Part shown: piece by piece, positions 1-4,858 of the stretch | Position numbering within the stretch: the stretch's first letter is position 1 | Layout of the letters: each line of letters starts with the position of its first letter | Origin: Acholeplasmataceae bacterium | GTDB taxonomy: Bacteria; Bacillota_I; Bacilli_A; Acholeplasmatales; Acholeplasmataceae | Direction of reading: 5' to 3' | Length of the DNA: 9,450 nucleotides | NCBI GenBank assembly: GCA_023264085.1 | Contig: JALQTF010000028.1 | Location: 1 to 9,450 of the forward strand | Notes under the pieces: model-generated | The model's input: the letters and a program-made list of their open reading frames with translations, nothing else | Databases searched by the model: none | Told to the model about the DNA's origin: nothing | Program-made: the position numbers and the translations under genes

Positions 1-674
1 TAACAGATATCCAAGGCATGGAAGATCATGAAGGTGACATGGACTTTAAAGTGGCTGGATCTGAAAACGGAATTACAGCATTACAAATGGATATCAAAAT
101 TACGGGTATCAATGAAGCCATTTTACACGAAGCACTCGAACAAGCAAAACTCGCACGTCTAGAAATTCTTTCTCACATGAATGAAACCATTTCTGAAGTC
201 CGTGAAGATTTATCACCATATGCACCGAAAGTAAAAATGATTACGATTTCTCCAGATCGCATCCGTGATGTCATTGGTGCCGGTGGTAAAATTATTAGTC
301 AAATTATTGAAGATCATGATCAAATTAAAATTGATATTGAACAAGATGGTCGTGTATTTTTAATGCATCATGATCGTGCAACCATTGAAAAAGCAGCAGA
401 CCATATTCTTAATTTAGTAAGAGAAGCTGAAGTCGGCAAAGTCTATGAAGGCATCGTGAAACGTATTGAAGCATTTGGTTGTTTCGTAGAGTTATGGCCA
501 GGTACTGAAGGACTTGTACACATTTCAAAGCTTGCCAATGAACGCGTTGAAAAAGTCGAATCAGTCGTATCATTAGGCGATCAAATCATGGTGAAATGTA
601 TTAAAATAGATGATAAAGGTCGCATTGATTTATCACGAAAAGACGCGCTTAATGATTTGAATCCAAAAAACTAA
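1..674 (+). CDS. pnp: Polyribonucleotide nucleotidyltransferase (PNPase), C-terminal part
   Basis: This is the 3' end of pnp; the first complete codon is at position 3, the reading frame is open to the left edge, and the stop is TAA at 672-674. About 223 of the roughly 700 residues usual for the family are present. The protein is a phosphorolytic 3'-5' exoribonuclease of RNA decay, acting as a trimer in the cytoplasm. The opening residues TDIQGMEDHEGDMDFKVAG belong to the second RNase PH core. A KH domain follows, with its GxxG loop in VIGAGGK at about 250-300, then an S1 RNA-binding domain (VGKVYEGIVKRIEAFGCFVE to IDLSRKDAL, about 430-650). The protein ends soon after S1, with no long acidic tail. 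The internal ATG at 18 is not the start, because the conserved sequence continues upstream of it. Assignment is firm; only the N-terminal part is unseen. Confidence 0.97.
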   Translation, partial: TDIQGMEDHEGDMDFKVAGSENGITALQMDIKITGINEAILHEALEQAKLARLEILSHMNETISEVREDLSPYAPKVKMITISPDRIRDVIGAGGKIISQIIEDHDQIKIDIEQDGRVFLMHHDRATIEKAADHILNLVREAEVGKVYEGIVKRIEAFGCFVELWPGTEGLVHISKLANERVEKVESVVSLGDQIMVKCIKIDDKGRIDLSRKDALNDLNPKN

Positions 675-680
675 ATTCTA

Positions 681-689
681 TGATAAAAT
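681..689 (+). promoter_or_regulatory. Extended -10 promoter of rnpB
   Basis: TGATAAAAT reads as TGn followed by a TAAAAT -10 box, just after the pnp stop codon. A start about 7 nt downstream falls at 696, exactly where the 5' strand of the RNase P RNA P1 helix begins, which supports this register. A TTGAAT at 657-662, inside the end of pnp, lies 21 nt from this box. It lies 16 nt from an overlapping TATGAT at 679-684, which would start transcription near 691. Both registers give rnpB its own promoter, independent of pnp. Confidence 0.55.
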
Positions 690-695
690 AGTAAA

Positions 696-1031
696 GTCAA
701 TGGAAGGTAATCGAGCGCATCATGCGTTAGGAAAGTCCATGCTAGCACATGCTTCACTGCATGTAGTGTTTGTGTCTAAGGAAACAATAACTTAGAGTAC
801 TTTGTGTAACGGCGTTGATCTTTCTAAGGGAAACTATGAAAGTAAATGTAACGTGCCACAGTGACGAAGCACTTAGAAATAAGTGAGTGAAACGCGGTAA
901 ACCCCACAAGCTAGAAACCCAAATTATGGTAGGGGCACATGTTTATTTGAAAAAGTAAACATGCTATACATTGTATAGAGATAAATGATTACACCCAGTT
1001 AGGGAACAGAACATGGCTTATGCACATTGAC
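696..1031 (+). ncRNA. rnpB: RNase P RNA, bacterial type B (Bacillus-like)
   Basis: This is the catalytic RNA of ribonuclease P, which removes 5' leaders from precursor tRNAs with the protein RnpA. The ends are set by the P1 helix: GTCAATG (696-702) pairs with CATTGAC (1025-1031). Conserved core blocks appear in order: GGTAATCG (706-713), AGGAAAGTCCATGCT (729-743), GCCACAGTGACGAAG after 850, the P12 hairpin CACTTA-GAAA-TAAGTG, then GAAACGCGGTAAACCCC and GAGAAACCC-like GCTAGAAACCC. Next comes the L15 motif ATGGTAGGGG, whose GGT at 928-930 pairs with the tRNA CCA end, and finally GGAACAGAACATGGCTTATG near the 3' end. The P12 and L15 blocks match the Bacillus type rather than the E. coli type. 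The molecule is about 335 nt, shorter than the roughly 400 nt of B. subtilis. The shortening seems to come from small P3 and P18/P19 regions (only CCC-AGTTA-GGG near 995-1006). Exact ends are inferred from P1. Confidence 0.95.
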
Positions 1032-1035
1032 AAAA

Positions 1036-1061
1036 AAAAGGTCCTTTTATAAGGACCTTTT
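1036..1061. terminator. Bidirectional intrinsic terminator between rnpB and the antiporter gene
   Basis: A perfect inverted repeat (AAAAGGTCCTT at 1036-1046, AAGGACCTTTT at 1051-1061, loop TTAT) lies between convergent genes. For plus-strand rnpB transcripts it is followed by TTTTATAT. For the minus-strand gene the plus-strand A-run at 1032-1039 becomes an uninterrupted U tract, so it looks stronger in that direction. The antiporter stop codon (1060-1062) lies inside the right arm. Confidence 0.85.
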
Positions 1062-2043
1062 ATATTGAACGTGTAATGATGAAAATGAGATAAGATGCAT
1101 AAAATAACAGAAGAAATATACCAAGTAGTTTAGAAGTGTTTCGTCTAATCAATAAATACATGTAAGTAATTAACACAACAATGACAACAAGTATGCCATC
1201 AAAAATAACACTTGAAGTTACTCCTAGAGGAATAACTGTAGAAGATAATCCAACAACTAATAAAATATTAAAAAGATTTGAGCCAACAACATTTCCTATC
1301 GCAATGTCATGATCTCCCTTTTTAATTGCTGTTAGGGTTGTCACTAGCTCAGGCAAGGAAGTACCAATTGCAACAATACTCAGTCCAACTAAGGTAATCA
1401 CTTGATCTGGATTCATATTAAATACATTTACAAGTAGTTCAATGGCAAGCATTTCTGCTGAAGATGTTACTAGATATCCACCCAAAGAAACTCCAATTAA
1501 GCCAATAATAAGAATGAATATATTCGATCTTAAGCTCGAATGTGTAGGTTGAATTTCAATATCAATCTTTTTTTCTTTTAACAACAATTTCAAATAATAC
1601 CCAAAAAAAAGTAATAAGATCACACCTTCAAAACGAGAAATCACTGATTGTGATTGAAAATAGTACATGAAAATCACAAATAATGTTGATATTAATAGTA
1701 AATAAGGCAAATCTCTTTTAATAATCGATTGTTTCACGTGAATAGGGACAAGCATCGCAGATAATCCTAATATTAATCCAAAATTCGCTACATTTGAGCC
1801 AATGACATTACCTAAAGCAATATCTGCATTACTATTATTAACATATGCTTGAATGGATGCAACAAAACTGACCGCAAATTCTGGTAATGATGTACCAAAA
1901 GCAACGAGTGTCAAACCGATAACAATTTTAGAAACACCAAATCTCGTTGCGATTGAAGTGGCACCATTAATTGTGAAGTCTGCACCTTTAATTAAAAATA
2001 TAAATCCAATGAAAAGTAATCCTAAATTGAATAAGATTTGCAT
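1060..2043 (-). CDS. CaCA-family sodium(potassium)/calcium antiporter, YrbG type
   Basis: This gene encodes a 327-residue integral membrane cation/Ca2+ exchanger. Both halves carry the inverted alpha-repeat signatures of the Ca2+:cation antiporter superfamily. Repeat 1 has GTSLPEF (50-56) and GNVIGSNVANFGLILG (78-93); repeat 2 has GTSLPELV (227-234) and GNVVGSNLFNILLVVG (250-265). The glutamates in the two GTSLPE motifs (55 and 232) are the expected ion-binding acids. About ten hydrophobic segments are separated by a short charged cytoplasmic loop near 155-172 (KEKKIDIEIQ), as in bacterial family members. The start is supported by an AAGGAG Shine-Dalgarno (plus-strand CTCCTT, 2049-2054) five bases before ATG. 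It likely exports Ca2+ using the Na+ gradient, though the driving ion cannot be read from sequence. It is divergent from the CNNM pair and convergent with rnpB, and stands alone as a transcription unit. Confidence 0.93.
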   Translation of the reverse strand: MQILFNLGLLFIGFIFLIKGADFTINGATSIATRFGVSKIVIGLTLVAFGTSLPEFAVSFVASIQAYVNNSNADIALGNVIGSNVANFGLILGLSAMLVPIHVKQSIIKRDLPYLLLISTLFVIFMYYFQSQSVISRFEGVILLLFFGYYLKLLLKEKKIDIEIQPTHSSLRSNIFILIIGLIGVSLGGYLVTSSAEMLAIELLVNVFNMNPDQVITLVGLSIVAIGTSLPELVTTLTAIKKGDHDIAIGNVVGSNLFNILLVVGLSSTVIPLGVTSSVIFDGILVVIVVLITYMYLLIRRNTSKLLGIFLLLFYASYLIFIITRSI

Positions 2044-2067
2044 GGGTTCTCCTTAAGTAACGCTACT

Positions 2068-2073
2068 ATTATA
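2068..2073 (-). promoter_or_regulatory. -10 box for the Ca2+ antiporter gene
   Basis: On the minus strand this reads TATAAT, a perfect -10 hexamer, 24 bases upstream of the antiporter ATG and just upstream of its AAGGAG. At 17 bp further upstream the sequence is TGTATT, a poor -35 match, so only the -10 is well supported. The predicted start gives a short 5' leader of under 20 nt with no room for a riboswitch. Confidence 0.5.
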
Positions 2074-2096
2074 ACATAGCCAACAATATAAATACA

Positions 2097-2125
2097 TTGA
2101 CAAATGCGTCATCATTTAGTAAAAT
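2097..2125 (+). promoter_or_regulatory. Sigma-A type promoter of the CNNM operon leader
   Basis: A consensus -35 TTGACA (2097-2102) is separated by 17 bp from TAAAAT (2120-2125). This is the best promoter match in the window. The expected start is near 2132, leaving an untranslated leader of about 125 nt before the CNNM ATG at 2258. That is unusually long for this compact genome and is where the leader ORF and terminator lie. The antiporter -10 on the other strand is only about 25 bp away, so the two units share one control region. Confidence 0.75.
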
Positions 2126-2131
2126 AATACC

Positions 2132-2257
2132 GCATAAATTAAAACATGAGGTAACATTTATCCATGGAAGTTAGCCAGAGGATCGACGATCCAACATATC
2201 CCGAACACCCGAAGATAACGTCTTTTTTAAGTTGTCTTTTTTTATTAGGTTTACATC
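2132..2257 (+). promoter_or_regulatory. Long 5' leader with competing structures, candidate metal-ion attenuator
   Basis: Expected transcribed leader of the CNNM operon. Visible elements in order: an SD-like GAGGT (2148-2152); the leader ORF start at 2164; a small hairpin GGATC-GAC-GATCC (2180-2192); the terminator-like stem at 2212-2238 followed by T7; and ATG of the transporter at 2258. An alternative long-range helix can form between GAAGTTA (2167-2173) and TAACGTC (2216-2222), seven positions with one A-G mismatch. It uses the same bases as the left arm of the terminator stem, so the two folds exclude each other, which is attenuator architecture. By eye, bases 2161-2220 are clearly richer in G+C than the surroundings. 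I could not match it to a known riboswitch class (M-box, yybP-ykoY, NiCo, fluoride, ydaO and others considered from memory). The structures are hand-drawn and the role is inferred. Confidence 0.5.
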
Positions 2258-2268
2258 ATGACAACTGA
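2164..2268 (+). CDS. Candidate 34-residue leader peptide with acidic/proline run (MgtL-like logic)
   Basis: A small ORF starts with ATG at 2164, 11 nt after GAGGT (2148-2152), and ends at TGA 2266-2268, overlapping the first codons of the CNNM gene by 11 nt. Its first half reads MEVSQRIDDPTYPEHPK, in which two acidic residues are followed by alternating prolines (DDPTYPEHP, codons 8-16). Established knowledge: in enterobacterial MgtL, nascent acidic/proline stretches destabilise translating ribosomes at low Mg2+ and so control the mgtA transporter. Here the downstream gene is also a probable Mg2+ transporter. The proline run ends at 2211, one base before the terminator stem. The second half is Phe/Leu-rich because it runs through T-rich terminator DNA. 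Several codons (AGC, CAG, AGG, GAC, CCC, CCG, ACG) are uncommon in the neighbouring genes. No homologue is recognised, and the ORF could be fortuitous. Confidence 0.4.
   Translation: MEVSQRIDDPTYPEHPKITSFLSCLFLLGLHHDN
2212..2243 (+). terminator. Possible intrinsic terminator in the CNNM leader
   Basis: AAGATAAC (2212-2219) can pair with GTTGTCTT (2231-2238), an 8-bp stem with one U-G pair and an 11-nt loop. It is followed by an uninterrupted T run (2237-2243, its first bases shared with the stem). The stem is weak (two G-C pairs), so it would be conditional or leaky. It sits 15 bases before the CNNM start codon, where a constitutive terminator would make no sense, which points to regulated read-through. 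Confidence 0.45.
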
Positions 2269-3538
2269 TCAAATCATCTATATTATTGTAACGTCAGTAT
2301 CCCTTGTGATGCTTTTTATTCTTAATTTAGGGGAAGTGGCATTTATTCGTATGCCAGATGATACACTTGAAGAAGATGCTGAAAAAGGTCATTATCAAGC
2401 GAAAAAATTAAAGTATTATACAGAAAATTACAGACGCTTTGAAATCCACAAGCAAATGATGAGTGTGCTCATTTTGTCTGCGATGATGATTCTATTTTAT
2501 ACACTTATGACTGACCTTGTGATGCATGTATGGCTTGTCATTGTATTGATGCTCGTTTTTTATATTGTGTATGTTATTCTTTTTAATCATTTACCTAAGC
2601 GCTTAGGCATTCGATTTTATCATAAACTTGCATATGGAAGCTACATTCCTTATATTATTGTATTTCGATTGTTATATCCAATAACCTATGTAATTTATAC
2701 TGTGTCAAAATGGATTGCATCATTATTACAACTGAATCCAGAACTCACAGATAGAGATATGACAGAAGAACAAATACGATCCATTGTTACTGAAAGTTCA
2801 CAAAGTGGTGTTCTTGATGAAGAAGAATCTGAAATGATTCATAATGTGTTTGATTTTGATGATACTGAAGTATACGAAGTGATGACGCATCGGGTCGATA
2901 TCGAAGGATTAGAAGTGTCAATGACACCTGAAGAAATTATTAAAATTATTGGTGATCAAAGATTTACCCGCTATCCAATTTATCAAGAAAATTTAGATAC
3001 GATCATCGGTACAGTTCATTTAAAAGACTTTATCCCATATTTAACTGGTAAAAGAAAGACCATTCGTTTAAAATCATTAATGAGAAAACCATATTTTATT
3101 CCAGAATCTCAAAAAATTAGTGATCTATTAAAAGAAATGCAACAATCCAAAAACCACATTGCGATTGTCTTAGATGAATATGGTGGTACATCCGGACTTG
3201 TAACATTTGAAGATATTATCGAAGAAATAATTGGTACTGTTTCTGATGAATTTGATGATGATGATATTGAAATTCATAAAATTAGTGATCGTGTATATCA
3301 TATCCTAGGAGATGTCAATATATACGATGTTGAAGATTTGCTTGATGCTGGCATCGATGTGGAGGCATATGATACATTATCTGGATTCATGTTGGATCAA
3401 TTAGGTCATTTGCCAGATAACCAAGAAATTGTTGAATTTGTATTCAACAATATTCAATTCAAATCTCTAACAATTGAGGACCAAGTGTTTAAAAAAATAG
3501 AAGTTACTATTTTAGAGGAGATGGATTCAGATGTATAA
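2258..3538 (+). CDS. CNNM/CorB-type DUF21-CBS-CorC_HlyC protein with degenerate membrane domain
   Basis: A 426-residue membrane protein. Residues 1-155 carry about four hydrophobic segments in DUF21 layout. A CBS pair follows (about 205-328, containing MTHRVDIEGL, RFTRYPIY, HLKDF and IVLDEYGGTSGLVTFEDIIE), then a CorC_HlyC domain (about 344-422, GDVNIYDVEDLL to DTLSGFMLDQLG). The family (CNNM/CorB/CorC, old name hemolysin C-like) acts in Mg2+ efflux/transport as dimers, with CBS domains binding ATP-Mg. The soluble half is canonical, but the membrane half is not. The S-x-ET motif is replaced by NLGEVAF (23-29), the VGNN-type motif is absent, and the family GEITPK motif is reduced to FNHLPK (109-114), without its glutamate. 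The start has only a weak TTAGG SD with 8 nt spacing and is overlapped by the leader ORF. It overlaps the next paralogue by 8 nt. Transport by this subunit alone is doubtful. Confidence 0.88.
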   Translation: MTTDQIIYIIVTSVSLVMLFILNLGEVAFIRMPDDTLEEDAEKGHYQAKKLKYYTENYRRFEIHKQMMSVLILSAMMILFYTLMTDLVMHVWLVIVLMLVFYIVYVILFNHLPKRLGIRFYHKLAYGSYIPYIIVFRLLYPITYVIYTVSKWIASLLQLNPELTDRDMTEEQIRSIVTESSQSGVLDEEESEMIHNVFDFDDTEVYEVMTHRVDIEGLEVSMTPEEIIKIIGDQRFTRYPIYQENLDTIIGTVHLKDFIPYLTGKRKTIRLKSLMRKPYFIPESQKISDLLKEMQQSKNHIAIVLDEYGGTSGLVTFEDIIEEIIGTVSDEFDDDDIEIHKISDRVYHILGDVNIYDVEDLLDAGIDVEAYDTLSGFMLDQLGHLPDNQEIVEFVFNNIQFKSLTIEDQVFKKIEVTILEEMDSDV

Positions 3539-4757
3539 TTCATCCCTAATTGCTTTATTGATATTAATCTTACTATCTGGGTTGTTTTCTGCTACAGAGA
3601 CTGCATTTTCATCTTTGAATCCAATAAAGTTGAAATTTTTGATTGAACAAGGAAATAAACGCGCATCAAAAACACTTGATTTATATGAAAAGTTTGAAAA
3701 GCTTCTTGTTGTCATTTTAGTAGGAAACAATATTGTAAATATTCTTGCTGCCTCATTAGCGACAATTATATTTGTAGATTTACTCGGGCAGGATTTAGGG
3801 GTAACCATCTCAACTGTTGTCCTTACAACTGTGGTGCTTATTTTTGGTGAAATCACACCAAAAAGTATTGCAAAACAGTTACCAGAACGTTTTGCGATGG
3901 TTATTACGCCATTTATTAAGATCGTAAGTTATGTTATTTTACCAGTCACATTTATTTTTGGGCTCATTCAACAAGGAATGAATCGTCTGTTTAAATTTAA
4001 AAAACAAACAGTGACTGAAGATGAACTATTGACATATGTTGCTGAAGTTGAAAAACAAGGTGGTATTAATGCCAATGAAAAAGAACTGATTCAACGTGTG
4101 ATCGATTTTGATGCATTAAAAGTCACTGAAATATTAACGCCTCGTGTGGATATTGAAGCTGTCGATATTACAGATACTATCGATGAAATATCAGAGATAT
4201 TTGAATCTACAGGACATTCTAGATTACCTGTCTATGATAAAGACTTAGATCACATTATTGGGATATTACATTACAAAGATTTCATTTATCATGTAGTTCC
4301 AGGAAAAAAGACTGTTAAACAAATGATGAAAGATCCAATCTTTGTGACCGAATATATGAAAATTGTTGATTTACTTCATATGCTTAAAACAAAAAAAGAA
4401 CATTTAGCGATTGTTAAAGATGAACATGGTGGTACACAAGGTCTAGCATCTCTAGAAGATATTGTTGAAGAACTCGTAGGGGATATCTTTGATGAGCATG
4501 ATGAAGTTGAAAAAGACATTACAAAAGTTGATCAAAATCACTATATTGTTAAAGGTTCTGCAGAACTAGAGCATGTTTTACAACACCTTGGCTTTGAATA
4601 TGATGATGCTCAAACGATGAATGGGTTTATGCTTGATCAAATGGGAAAAATACCGTTTACTAATGAAAGTTTTGATTATGAAGGATATACTTTTAAAGTA
4701 AGAAAAACAACTAAGAAAAAAATATTAGAAGTCGAAATAAGCAAAAGTGATGTATGA
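3531..4757 (+). CDS. CNNM/CorB-type Mg2+ transporter, canonical DUF21-CBS-CorC_HlyC
   Basis: A 408-residue paralogue of the preceding protein with all family signatures. The DUF21 membrane domain (about 1-155) shows FSATETAFSSLN (19-30), VGNNIVNI (64-71) and FGEITPKS (105-112), the positions that line the ion site in solved CorB/CorC structures. The CBS pair (about 198-318) contains LTPRVDIEAV, SRLPVYD, HYKDF and IVKDEHGGTQGLASLEDIVE. A CorC_HlyC domain (about 334-405, VKGSAELEHVL and TMNGFMLDQMG) follows. The predicted role is Mg2+ (possibly Co2+) transport or efflux in the cytoplasmic membrane. The start at 3531 is set by AGAGGAG (3514-3520), 10 nt upstream, and overlaps the upstream stop by 8 nt, so translation is coupled. 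The adjacent ATG at 3521 is in the upstream gene's frame. The last codons and the TGA stop lie inside the terminator hairpin. Both paralogues end in SDV. Confidence 0.92.
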   Translation: MYNSSLIALLILILLSGLFSATETAFSSLNPIKLKFLIEQGNKRASKTLDLYEKFEKLLVVILVGNNIVNILAASLATIIFVDLLGQDLGVTISTVVLTTVVLIFGEITPKSIAKQLPERFAMVITPFIKIVSYVILPVTFIFGLIQQGMNRLFKFKKQTVTEDELLTYVAEVEKQGGINANEKELIQRVIDFDALKVTEILTPRVDIEAVDITDTIDEISEIFESTGHSRLPVYDKDLDHIIGILHYKDFIYHVVPGKKTVKQMMKDPIFVTEYMKIVDLLHMLKTKKEHLAIVKDEHGGTQGLASLEDIVEELVGDIFDEHDEVEKDITKVDQNHYIVKGSAELEHVLQHLGFEYDDAQTMNGFMLDQMGKIPFTNESFDYEGYTFKVRKTTKKKILEVEISKSDV

Positions 4758-4777
4758 TGCATACATCACTTTTCATT
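4743..4777 (+). terminator. Intrinsic terminator overlapping the end of the second CNNM gene
   Basis: A perfect 14-bp inverted repeat (AAAAGTGATGTATG at 4743-4756, CATACATCACTTTT at 4760-4773) has a 3-nt loop and a tail TTTTCATTT. The left arm encodes the last four codons (K-S-D-V) and most of the TGA stop at 4755-4757. It ends the CNNM operon before the lepA promoter. The T-rich tail is interrupted by CA, and the A-rich left side suggests it could also act on opposite-strand transcripts. Confidence 0.8.
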
Positions 4778-4834
4778 TAATAATAAAAAATTGAACCTAA
4801 AAAATGGCGATATTAAAGTGAATTCTATATTATG

Positions 4835-4843
4835 TGATAAAAT
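4835..4843 (+). promoter_or_regulatory. Possible extended -10 promoter of the lepA operon
   Basis: TGATAAAAT is identical to the element before rnpB. It would start transcription near 4850, leaving a leader of only about 9 nt that begins at the GGTGA Shine-Dalgarno. An alternative -10, TATTAT at 4828-4833, would give a more usual leader of about 19 nt. Neither has a good -35; TTGAAC at 4791-4796 is badly spaced for both. Some promoter is expected here because a strong terminator precedes it. Confidence 0.4.
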
Positions 4844-4858
4844 ATATTTGGTGAAAAC

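Noticed and set aside
1853..2056. 67-codon plus-strand ORF opposite the antiporter gene.
   Set aside because: It lies entirely antisense to a well-supported CaCA antiporter and its control region, has no recognisable domain, and is explained by codon structure of the real gene.
2146..2154. ATG AGG TAA three-codon mini-ORF in the leader.
   Set aside because: It overlaps the likely SD of the leader ORF, has no SD of its own, and is too short to support.
2193..2210. CATATCCCGAACAC resembles the loop C segment of 5S rRNA (CCCGAACAC).
   Set aside because: The flanking sequence cannot form 5S helices II and III, no CCGU/ACGG arms exist, and the region is far too short for 5S. Treated as chance or as part of the leader ORF (codons Tyr-Pro-Glu-His).
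2132..2257. Known riboswitch classes (M-box, yybP-ykoY, fluoride, NiCo, ydaO, T-box, purine) for the leader.
   Set aside because: None of the remembered consensus blocks of these classes is visible, and the leader is too short for M-box or ydaO. An Infernal search would be decisive.
3527..3856. 109-codon minus-strand ORF opposite the second CNNM gene.
   Set aside because: Shadow of the conserved DUF21 coding sequence; no domain and no promoter or SD context.
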